A stretch of 5,220 bases of DNA, taken from assembly GCA_039931435.1 (NCBI GenBank), contig JBDTRY010000261.1, positions 1 to 5,220 on the forward strand, written 5' to 3'. The notes below the pieces were generated by a model. The model worked only from the letters and a program-made list of their open reading frames with translations. It was not told where the DNA came from and did no database searches. This document shows, one piece after another, positions 1-5,174 of the stretch. The stretch is from JBDTRY01 sp039931435. Its GTDB lineage: Bacteria; Acidobacteriota; Thermoanaerobaculia; Gp7-AA8. Position numbers and translations under genes: made by a program. Numbering within the stretch: position 1 is the first letter of the stretch; each line of letters starts with the position of its first letter.

Positions 1-16
1 CACGATTCTCGTTGAC

Positions 17-52
17 GAGATCCTTCGCTCGCTGCACTCCCTCAGGATGACA
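17..52. repeat. Dispersed imperfect-palindrome repeat, TGTCATCC family
   Basis: On the plus strand the block opens with GAGATCCTTCGCTCGC and closes with CTCAGGATGACA. ATCCT at 20-24 is the inverse of AGGAT at 44-48. Read on the minus strand it has the form TGTCATCCTGAG...GCGAAGGATCTC, which I recognise as a common interspersed intergenic repeat in several GC-rich environmental phyla. It shares the octamer GGATGACA with the palindrome at 3433-3442, suggesting one family in two variants. The function is not known to me. Genome-wide copy number cannot be seen from this window. Confidence 0.55.
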
Positions 53-115
53 AGCCCTCTACAACCCGCCGAAAGCCGGGTCTTCTCATTCGAAGCCTCG
101 AACCATTTCCCCGCC

Positions 116-144
116 TTGAAATGAACCTGCCCGGATGTTAGTTT
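116..144 (+). promoter_or_regulatory. Candidate sigma-70-type promoter for ileS
   Basis: TTGAAA at 116-121 matches five of six bases of the -35 consensus. It is separated by exactly 17 bases from TAGTTT at 139-144, which keeps the TA...T skeleton of a -10 box but is otherwise weak. Transcription would start near 151, about 20 bases before the ATG, leaving just enough leader for the ribosome binding site. A T-box leader, which often controls ileS in Firmicutes, does not fit in so short a leader and none is visible. This is pattern matching only. Confidence 0.35.
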
Positions 145-160
145 CGGCCACCGCTCCGTC

Positions 161-165
161 AAGGA
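161..165 (+). promoter_or_regulatory. Ribosome binding site of ileS
   Basis: AAGGA lies six bases upstream of the ATG at 172. This is normal Shine-Dalgarno sequence and spacing, and it fixes the ileS start. Confidence 0.75.
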
Positions 166-171
166 ACACCT

Positions 172-2997
172 ATGGCTGACAAAAACGAATGGAAAAAGAC
201 CCTGAACCTTCCGCAAACCGCGTTTGCGATGAAGGCGAACCTTCCCCAGAACGAACCGAACTGGCTTCGCCACTGGGAGTCGATCGACCTCTACGGGAAG
301 ATCCGAGCAACCTCCGAGGACAAACCGAAATTCGTTCTGCACGACGGCCCGCCCTACGCCAACGGGCGGATTCACATCGGCCAGGGATTGAACAAGACTC
401 TGAAGGATTTCGTCGTGAAGTCCCGGACCATGATGGGATTCGACTCACCGTACGTTCCGGGATGGGACTGCCATGGACTGCCCATCGAGCATCAGGTCGA
501 CAAGGAGCTGGGGTCGAAGAAACGGGACATGAGTGCGGCAGACTTTCGCCGCACCTGCCGTGATTTCGCTTCGAAGATGGTCGACATCCAGCGCGAAGAT
601 TTCGTGCGACTGGGAGTATTTGGTGACTGGCAGAACCCTTACCTGACGATGTCCTATGGCTACGAAGCCAGCATCACCGAGGCGCTGGGAAAATTTTTCG
701 AAACAGGGATGGTCTACAAGGGCCTGAAACCGGTGCACTGGTGCACGTACTGCCAGACGGCACTGGCCGAGGCCGAAGTGGAGTACGAGAATCACACATC
801 GCCCTCGGTGTATGTTCGCTTTGAACTGCTGTCCGAATCGGTCCGCGCACTGGGACTGCCGGAAGACAAACCGTCATTCGCAGTGATCTGGACAACAACA
901 CCGTGGACCCTTCCCGCAAACCTGGCCATCGCTCTGCGGCCGTCATTCGATTACGCAGTCGTCGATAGCGCCGAGGGATATCAGATCGTCGCCGCTGAGC
1001 TTTTGAATACAGTGGCATTGAAAGCGGGCTGGCAGGATCCACCGGTGGTGAAGACGATCGCCGGCTCGGAGTTCGACCGGCTCGAGTACCAGCACCCCTT
1101 CATCGATCGCCGGGGCATTTTCGTCCTCGGTGAGCATGTCACTCTCGACGCCGGAACAGGCCTCGTACACACCGCTCCAGGTCACGGAGCGGACGACTAC
1201 CACATCGGTGTGAAGTACGGGCTGCCGATCTACACACCCGTCAACGGACGTGGTCAGTTCACCGACGAGGTGCCGGAGTTCAAGGGCATCCACGTCTTCA
1301 AGGCCAACCCCCTGATCATCGATCTGCTCCGGCAACGGGGCGCTCTCCTTGCTTCCGAGCAGTTGAGCCATTCCTACCCGCACTGCTGGCGCTGCCACAA
1401 CCCCGTGATCTTCCGGGCCACGGAGCAGTGGTTCATCAGCATGGACGAGACGAACCTGCGCACGAAAGCGCTTCAGGCCGTCCATGAGACAAAGTGGGTG
1501 CCGCGCTGGGGTGAAGAGCGCATGTCCGGGATGGTTGAAAACCGGCCGGACTGGTGCATCTCGCGGCAGCGGCTATGGGGTGTGCCCATCACCGTTTTGT
1601 ACTGCGAGCAGTGCAACGAGCAGATCAGCGATGCACCGTTTTTCGAACGGGTCGTTGCAGCCTTCCGGGAACACGGAGCCGACGCCTGGTTCGAGATGCC
1701 GGCCGGCGACTTTCTCTCTGCCGGGAGGAGTTGTTCGCGGTGCGGCCACGGAACATTTCGCAAGGAGCTGGACATTCTCGATGTCTGGTTCGATTCCGGA
1801 TGCTCCCACTACGCGGTCCTGCGCACGCGTCCGGAGCTGACCTGGCCCGCTGCCGTTTACCTTGAAGGTCACGATCAGCATCGTGGCTGGTTTCAGTCAT
1901 CGCTGCTAATCGGCACCGCCATCGAAGGTCGTGCTCCGTACCGCGAAGTAATCACGCACGGATTCGTTGTTGACGAAAACGGCAGGAAAATGTCCAAGTC
2001 GGTGGGAAACGTGATCTCGCCTCAGGACATCATCAAGCAGCACGGAGCGGACATCTTCCGGCTCTGGGTGTCGATGGTGGACTATCAGGACGACATCGGG
2101 ATCGGGAACGAGATCCTCTCGCGAATCGCGGACGCCTACCGCAAGATCCGCAACACGGCCCGCTTTCTGCTGGGAAACCTGAGCGAGTTCGATCCGGCGA
2201 CCGATTCGGTGCCGTGGGAGTCGATGGAGGATCTGGACAGGTGGGCCGTGGATCGAGCCCGTTCCGTCTTCGATCGCTGCCGGCAGGCGTACGAGAGCTA
2301 TGAATTCCACGTCGTTTATCACCGAGCCCTCGAGCTGTGCACCGTCGATCTGTCCGCGACCTACCTGGACATACTCAAGGATCGGCTTTACGTCGAAGCA
2401 CCTGATTCCCACGCGCGCCGGTCGGCACAGACTGCGCTCTACGAAATCGTCTCCGGACTGGTGTCGATGCTGGCCCCGATCATCCCCTTCACTTCCGAGG
2501 AGATTTATCAGCTCCTTCCCGGCGAACGGGCTGCCTCGGTTCACCTCACCGAGTTTCCGAGCGGTGAGCGGCACGGTATCAGCGAGCAGAAGGCCAGCGC
2601 CTGGAAGCGCATCTTCGCCTTGCGCGAGGCGGTGACGAAGGTGCTGGAAAAAGCCCGCGCCGCGCAGCAGATCGGCCAGTCGCTCGAGGCGGATATCGTA
2701 CTCAGCGGTGTGGGCGTGGACACGCTGACCGGCGAGCTCCACGTGGATCTTTCCAAAGTTTTTATCGTCTCGCATGTCGATCTCGTCGAATCGCCGGACG
2801 AAAAGGCTGAGGTTGTCGAGATCGAAGGCGTCGGGTCGGTCGGAATCACAATGACCGCGGCGCGGGGCCGTAAGTGCGGACGGTGCTGGAACTATCGGCA
2901 GGAAGTAGCCGACGCCGGGCAGCTATGTGAGCGCTGCCAGTCCGTCGTCAACGAGATTGGCGCGCGCATCGCATCGTCCACAGCGGAAACATTGTAG
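172..2997 (+). CDS. ileS: Isoleucyl-tRNA synthetase (IleRS), cytoplasmic, class Ia
   Basis: It charges tRNA-Ile with isoleucine using ATP and clears misactivated valine by editing; it is an essential cytoplasmic enzyme. The 941-residue length is normal for the bacterial type. Visible in order: an N-terminus typical of the family (TLNLPQTAFAMKANLPQ), PPYANGRIHIGQ with the HIGH-equivalent at residues 68-71, GWDCHGLPIE, the editing-domain segments WTTTPWTLPAN (240-250) and HTAPGHGADDY (333-343), WCISRQRLWG (from 461), DVWFDSG (537-543), KMSKS (606-610), an anticodon-binding helical domain containing LAPIIPFTSEEIY (from 767), and a C-terminal zinc finger with Cys902, Cys905, Cys919 and Cys922. 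The C-terminal zinc finger marks the ordinary bacterial IleS1 type rather than the eukaryote-like, mupirocin-resistant type. The one oddity is HIGQ in place of HIGH. The start at 172 is supported by AAGGA at 161-165. lspA, a frequent downstream partner, is absent here. Confidence 0.98.
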   Translation: MADKNEWKKTLNLPQTAFAMKANLPQNEPNWLRHWESIDLYGKIRATSEDKPKFVLHDGPPYANGRIHIGQGLNKTLKDFVVKSRTMMGFDSPYVPGWDCHGLPIEHQVDKELGSKKRDMSAADFRRTCRDFASKMVDIQREDFVRLGVFGDWQNPYLTMSYGYEASITEALGKFFETGMVYKGLKPVHWCTYCQTALAEAEVEYENHTSPSVYVRFELLSESVRALGLPEDKPSFAVIWTTTPWTLPANLAIALRPSFDYAVVDSAEGYQIVAAELLNTVALKAGWQDPPVVKTIAGSEFDRLEYQHPFIDRRGIFVLGEHVTLDAGTGLVHTAPGHGADDYHIGVKYGLPIYTPVNGRGQFTDEVPEFKGIHVFKANPLIIDLLRQRGALLASEQLSHSYPHCWRCHNPVIFRATEQWFISMDETNLRTKALQAVHETKWVPRWGEERMSGMVENRPDWCISRQRLWGVPITVLYCEQCNEQISDAPFFERVVAAFREHGADAWFEMPAGDFLSAGRSCSRCGHGTFRKELDILDVWFDSGCSHYAVLRTRPELTWPAAVYLEGHDQHRGWFQSSLLIGTAIEGRAPYREVITHGFVVDENGRKMSKSVGNVISPQDIIKQHGADIFRLWVSMVDYQDDIGIGNEILSRIADAYRKIRNTARFLLGNLSEFDPATDSVPWESMEDLDRWAVDRARSVFDRCRQAYESYEFHVVYHRALELCTVDLSATYLDILKDRLYVEAPDSHARRSAQTALYEIVSGLVSMLAPIIPFTSEEIYQLLPGERAASVHLTEFPSGERHGISEQKASAWKRIFALREAVTKVLEKARAAQQIGQSLEADIVLSGVGVDTLTGELHVDLSKVFIVSHVDLVESPDEKAEVVEIEGVGSVGITMTAARGRKCGRCWNYRQEVADAGQLCERCQSVVNEIGARIASSTAETL

Positions 2998-3000
2998 AAT
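2995..3000 (+). promoter_or_regulatory. Candidate -10 box for the H1-like gene, overlapping the ileS stop
   Basis: TAGAAT differs from TATAAT at one position, and its first three bases are the ileS stop codon. A start site near 3007 would leave a leader of about 16 bases carrying GGAGG. No good -35 hexamer lies at the expected distance, so read-through from ileS remains the simpler source of transcript. This is a weak call. Confidence 0.25.
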
Positions 3001-3012
3001 CGAAAAAATATT

Positions 3013-3017
3013 GGAGG
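3013..3017 (+). promoter_or_regulatory. Strong ribosome binding site deciding the GTG start of the H1-like gene
   Basis: GGAGG sits five bases before GTG at 3023. It is the best Shine-Dalgarno in the window. It decides the start against upstream in-frame codons that lie inside ileS. Confidence 0.8.
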
Positions 3018-3022
3018 ACGAA

Positions 3023-3355
3023 GTGAATACAAAGAAATTAGTGAAAAAGGCAAAGAAGATGACCAAGGCCACGATCGCCAAGGGAGAAAAGGCCATGAAA
3101 AGCACTCTCAAGGACGGCGAGAAAGCCATGAACAAGGCCATGAAGCAGGCCAAGAAAGCGGCGGCCCCGAAGGTGAAGGAACTGAAGAAGGCCACCGCGA
3201 AAGCTGTCGCCAGCGGTTCCAGGGCTGCCGGAAAGATGAGCACGCAGGCGAAGAAAGAGCTTTCCAGGAACGCAAAAGTGGCTAAGAAATCCATCAAGAA
3301 AGTTCTCGTCAAATCAGGAAACGCGACACTGAAGAAGGTCGGAAAAGCGATTTAG
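3023..3355 (+). CDS. Small lysine/alanine-rich histone H1-like protein with 11-residue periodicity
   Basis: The 110-residue protein begins MNTKKLVKKAKK. I count 33 Lys, 2 Arg and about 21 Ala against only 5 acidic residues, with no Cys, His, Trp, Tyr or Phe and a single Pro (residue 49). It has no signal peptide or membrane segment. Such composition is typical of bacterial H1-like, nucleic-acid-binding proteins, so a cytoplasmic or nucleoid role is inferred. From residue 9 to 107 it can be written as nine consecutive 11-residue blocks. Block position 4 is Lys or Arg in eight of nine (residues 12, 23, 34, 45, 56, 67, 78, 89), position 5 is mostly Ala, and position 10 is mostly aliphatic. That pattern predicts a long amphipathic helix and also recalls LEA-type or synuclein-like 11-mers. 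The GTG start is set by GGAGG at 3013-3017. An open frame continues upstream into ileS from 2927, but that part overlaps the IleRS zinc finger and is unlikely to be translated. The gene lies 25 bases after ileS on the same strand, so co-transcription is likely. Exact function is unknown. Confidence 0.82.
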   Translation: MNTKKLVKKAKKMTKATIAKGEKAMKSTLKDGEKAMNKAMKQAKKAAAPKVKELKKATAKAVASGSRAAGKMSTQAKKELSRNAKVAKKSIKKVLVKSGNATLKKVGKAI

Positions 3356-3409
3356 CGACCGGCCTCTCCGGAACCCGGATGTCGTGGAAATGAATCGGCC
3401 ATAAGGGCG

Positions 3410-3442
3410 TGTCATCCCGACGCGAAGCGAGGCGGGATGACA
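3410..3442. repeat. Perfect 10-bp palindromic repeat, possible bidirectional terminator or REP-like element
   Basis: The left arm TGTCATCCCG at 3410-3419 is the exact reverse complement of CGGGATGACA at 3433-3442. The 13-base centre contains GCGAAGC (3422-3428), a sequence known to form an unusually stable small DNA hairpin. No T-run follows, so a classical intrinsic terminator is doubtful. The sequence resembles the TGTCATCC repeat at 17-52 and is probably another copy of a dispersed family. It lies 54 bases after the H1-like stop codon, ahead of the PHP gene. Confidence 0.65.
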
Positions 3443-3444
3443 TG

Positions 3445-3460
3445 TCGGCGGATTCGCCGA
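3445..3460. repeat. Second short hairpin next to the palindrome
   Basis: TCGGCG and CGCCGA form a perfect 6-bp stem around a GATT loop, two bases after the larger palindrome. The pair gives a two-hairpin arrangement in the H1-like/PHP gap. The rest of 3356-3548 shows nothing else I can name. Confidence 0.4.
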
Positions 3461-3548
3461 GGGGCGTTTCAATGCTGATGGCTCGCCGCTTCTAACCTGA
3501 AGGGTGCGCGAAGCTGGCTTTCCACGACCTCACAGCTTGCCGACTCCA

Positions 3549-4364
3549 GTGCGCTACGCAGACCTGCACCTCCATACCTTCCATTCTGATGGAACGCGCA
3601 GCCCGCGCGAGGTCATCGACCTGGCGCGGAGCCACGGAATCGAGATCGTCGGAATCAGCGATCACGACAACCTCGCGGCGTTCTTCGAGATCAAGGGCTA
3701 CGCCGATTCCACGGGCGTGACGCTCGTCCCGGCCACGGAGTTATCGGCCGAACACCGCGGGGTCGACGTGCACATCCTGGCTTACGCCTTCGATCCCGTC
3801 GACGAGCACATGAACCAGCGGCTGACCTCATTCCGCCGCACACGTCTCACCAGAGGCTTCGCCATTCTGGACAAGCTTCTCGCCGCCGGTTTTCCACTTC
3901 GGCGCGAACGGGTTCAGGAGCTCTGCGCAGGTGCCTCGATGGGACGGCCGCACATCGCCCGCGCCTTGGTCGAAGCGGGACACGTCGCGTCCCTCAACGA
4001 AGCATTCGACAAGCTGCTCGGTCCCGGATGTCCGGCCTACGTCGGCAAGGAGCGTTTCAGCGTCCGGGAAGCGGTGGCCATGGTGAAACGCGCAGGTGGT
4101 CTGACCTCGGTGGCCCATCCTTCGCTCTATCCGGATCACAGGAAACTCGTTCCCGAGGTCATTTCCCTGGGAGTCGACGGTATCGAGTGCTATCACCCCG
4201 ACGTCGACGAGAAGTCGCGAGAGTTCTATCTCGATCTGGCTGCGGCCACGGGAGCGATGGTCACCGGAGGCTCCGACGACCACGGCCTGGCCAAGGACGA
4301 AGAGACGATCGGAACCGTGAAGGTCCCCGAGTCGCTCGTCCAGCGCATTCTGCAACGACTGTGA
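3549..4364 (+). CDS. PHP-domain metal-dependent phosphoesterase, TrpH/YciV (RNase AM)-like
   Basis: The 271-residue cytoplasmic protein is one PHP domain, with the metal ligands expected of the family. Visible motifs: DLHLHTFHSDG (Asp5, His7, His9), ISDHDN (Asp38, His39, Asp40), ATELSAE (Glu64), VDVHILAY (His75), GRPHIARALVEAG (His135), SVAHPSLYP (His190) and GGSDDHG (Asp243, His245). The GRPHIA helical insertion and the GSD-x-H ending match the TrpH/YciV group. Characterised members act on the 5' ends of RNA or on nucleoside 3',5'-bisphosphates, so a role in RNA or nucleotide turnover is inferred; the exact substrate cannot be read from sequence. The start is uncertain. GTG 3549 gives MRYADLHLHT, the usual family N-terminus, whereas in-frame GTG 3504 adds 15 residues (MREAGFPRPHSLPTP) with less GC-rich third positions. 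Neither has a convincing Shine-Dalgarno. It has no polymerase or histidinol-phosphatase partner nearby. Confidence 0.92.
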   Translation: MRYADLHLHTFHSDGTRSPREVIDLARSHGIEIVGISDHDNLAAFFEIKGYADSTGVTLVPATELSAEHRGVDVHILAYAFDPVDEHMNQRLTSFRRTRLTRGFAILDKLLAAGFPLRRERVQELCAGASMGRPHIARALVEAGHVASLNEAFDKLLGPGCPAYVGKERFSVREAVAMVKRAGGLTSVAHPSLYPDHRKLVPEVISLGVDGIECYHPDVDEKSREFYLDLAAATGAMVTGGSDDHGLAKDEETIGTVKVPESLVQRILQRL

Positions 4365-4380
4365 TGGATGTTTGTGTGAT

Positions 4381-4425
4381 CCCTTCTCCCGGCGGGAGAA
4401 GGTGGCCCGAAGGGCCGGATGAGGG
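4381..4425. repeat. REP-like dispersed repeat with two adjacent hairpins
   Basis: CCTTCTCCC at 4382-4390 pairs perfectly with GGGAGAAGG at 4394-4402 around a three-base turn. GGCCC at 4404-4408 pairs with GGGCC at 4412-4416 around GAA. The block ends GGATGAGGG. On the minus strand it starts CCCTCATCCGGCCCTTCGGG, which I recognise as a widespread intergenic repeat type in GC-rich bacteria. It begins 17 bases after the PHP stop codon and could also act as a transcript 3' end, although no T-run follows. Confidence 0.65.
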
Positions 4426-4524
4426 TCTCCGTGAATTCGTCAAGGATGCAAAGTATTTGAATCCGTAACTGAGTTCTGAGGGGTCGAAAATCCGGCATCC
4501 CGGATCACCGCCCGCGGTCGGCGG

Positions 4525-4530
4525 TACACT
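4525..4530 (+). promoter_or_regulatory. -10 box placed for leaderless transcription of hicB
   Basis: TACACT fits the TAnnnT form and ends seven bases before the ATG at 4538, so the predicted first transcribed base is the start codon itself. No Shine-Dalgarno is present in the bases before that ATG. No clear -35 box is seen. This spacing is the known signature of leaderless bacterial genes. Confidence 0.45.
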
Positions 4531-4537
4531 CGAACGG

Positions 4538-4801
4538 ATGAAATACAAAATCGCACTCCAGGAATCCGAGGAGGGATTCAGTGTATCCGTTCCCGGGCTT
4601 CCCGGCTGCTGGTCGCAGGGAGCGACCGAGGACGAGGCTATGGAGAATATCCAGTACGCGATTCGAGAATACATCGGCACCGTAGACGATCTCCTCGAGT
4701 CGGTCCGCCGCTCTCGCCATTTCCTAAGGTGCGTCCCCCCACATCCTGTGGCAACCCGTCAGTCAGCGACATTCGATCTGGGGATGCGACGTCTCCAGTA
4801 G
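4538..4801 (+). CDS. hicB: HicB-family antitoxin with replaced C-terminus and no HicA partner
   Basis: The first 57 or so of 87 residues are a clear short HicB fold: MKYKIALQESEEGFSVSVPG, then LPGCWSQGATEDEAMENI and an amphipathic helix REYIGTVDDLLESV. HicB proteins neutralise the mRNA-cleaving toxin HicA by covering its active site and often repress their own operon. Proteins of this short type usually end a few residues past the helix and are followed or preceded closely by hicA. Here the frame instead continues through RRSRHFLRCVPPHP to a TAG at 4799. Its last 14 codons run antisense to a toxin relic, and no hicA is found on either side. The tail is therefore probably not native, and the gene is an orphan or decaying antitoxin. 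The start at 4538 agrees with the family N-terminus and with the leaderless -10 box. Whether it is still expressed or functional is unknown. Confidence 0.75.
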   Translation: MKYKIALQESEEGFSVSVPGLPGCWSQGATEDEAMENIQYAIREYIGTVDDLLESVRRSRHFLRCVPPHPVATRQSATFDLGMRRLQ

Positions 4802-4964
4802 CGAGGCCGGCGCTTCTGATGCGCGATGGCGAGAATGATCACCTCATGCTCGACGATCAATTAGATGATGGAGTACAGGAACTCGAGGAGAACTTTTGTT
4901 CTAACCTGCCGAGCGCTCGCTGGTGAGTTCTTCGGGAAATTCTCAATGAGTCGAACGGAGGCTC
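4759..4964 (-). pseudogene. Relic of a RelE/ParE-family toxin (N-terminus lost, internal stop)
   Basis: Read on the minus strand from about 4964 downward, the frame gives SVRLIENFPKNSPASARQ, then VRTKVLLEFLYSII, a TAA at 4861-4863, and LIVEHEVIILAIAHQKRRPR followed by YWRRR. After a few more codons it ends at a TGA (4759-4761). This matches, in order and without a gap, the C-terminal half of RelE/ParE-fold toxins of the type RRFPYSIIY...VLAIAHQRRRPGYW, in which the chain ends with the RRPxYW segment. The TAA falls exactly where the family has a conserved Tyr, and the usual FPY has become FLY. The N-terminal half of a roughly 95-residue toxin is missing. The readable homology ends where the tandem leader repeat starts at 4965. 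No cognate antitoxin lies upstream on this strand. Its 3' end overlaps the hicB frame tail by 43 bases. This is a dead gene; the family call rests on my reading of the motif string. Confidence 0.8.
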
Positions 4965-5027
4965 GGGGAAATTTAGGGGAAATTTAGGGTCAGAGCCTCT
5001 TTAGGGAAATTTAGGGTCAGAGCCTCT
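4965..5027 (+). repeat. Tandem leader repeat of the RAYT element
   Basis: A 24-base unit starting GGGAAATTTAGGG and ending TCAGAGCCTCT occurs twice without change, at 4977-5000 and 5004-5027. It is preceded by a partial copy, GGGGAAATTTAGGG, at 4965-4978. TTTAGGG occurs four times (4972, 4983, 5000, 5010). The second full copy extends to CAGAGCCTCTG, an almost perfect small palindrome. AAATTTAGGGTCAGAGCC-type sequences are familiar upstream of IS200-like REP-associated transposases, so I read this as the left flank or recognition region of the element. Confidence 0.65.
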
Positions 5028-5105
5028 GCACTCCGCCTCACTGATCACTTCATCTCACCCCTCCACTCTACCCTTGGTGGAGTTCATCCTCCCGTAGTTT
5101 CCATA

Positions 5106-5174
5106 CCGAGGAGGTTTTCGCTCGCTCGGAGGCGGTTTCTTGCCTGCCGCCTCGGACTTCCTCTGCGACCGAGG
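5106..5174. repeat. Foldable region with competing hairpins upstream of the transposase
   Basis: GAGGCGG at 5129-5135 pairs with CCGCCTC at 5147-5153 around an 11-base loop. CCTCGG at 5150-5155 can instead pair with CCGAGG at 5106-5111 or at 5169-5174, so the structures exclude one another. REP-associated transposases act on single-stranded hairpins near their genes, so this could be a substrate or a control structure. The rest of 5028-5191 contains a weak 6-bp stem (5061-5066 with 5077-5082) and no gene. Confidence 0.4.

Noticed and set aside
1..171. T-box or riboswitch leader for ileS
   Set aside because: No T-box consensus, specifier stem or terminator/antiterminator pair is visible, and the inferred leader is only about 20 bases.
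943..1485. Minus-strand open frame of 180 codons inside ileS
   Set aside because: It is antisense to the editing domain, has no family motif, and is explained by the codon bias of ileS.
1906..2775. Long minus-strand open frame of 289 codons inside ileS
   Set aside because: It lies wholly antisense to the conserved IleRS catalytic and anticodon-binding regions, shows no recognisable domain, and is the usual shadow of a GC-rich gene.
2927..3022. Extended N-terminus for the H1-like protein overlapping ileS
   Set aside because: The extension overlaps the IleRS zinc-finger codons, has different composition from the Lys-rich body, and the GGAGG at 3013 points to GTG 3023.
2923..3312. Minus-strand frame with Phe/Ala-rich, apparently hydrophobic protein, like a membrane protein
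   Set aside because: Its Phe content is simply the reverse complement of the Lys codons (AAG/AAA) of the H1-like gene; the plus-strand gene has a strong ribosome binding site.
3828..4355. Minus-strand open frame of 175 codons antisense to the PHP gene
   Set aside because: The plus strand carries all the PHP metal ligands across the same span; the antisense product has no recognisable features.
4729..4926. Plus-strand 65-codon frame at the right end
   Set aside because: It is antisense to the toxin relic and has no recognisable motif; the minus-strand RelE/ParE reading explains the same bases.
4934..4941. GGGAAATT inside the toxin relic as another leader repeat copy
   Set aside because: Only eight bases match, and they encode the expected toxin segment ENFPK on the minus strand, so chance or microhomology is more likely than a true copy.
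4972..5016. TTTAGGG copies as telomere-like repeats
   Set aside because: TTTAGGG matches the plant telomere heptamer, but there are only four unevenly spaced copies, embedded in a longer repeat tied to a bacterial transposase. The match is coincidental.
3410..5027. Repeats considered as a CRISPR array
   Set aside because: The palindromes and the tandem leader units lack regular unique spacers, and no cas gene is present; the tandem units are separated by only three bases.
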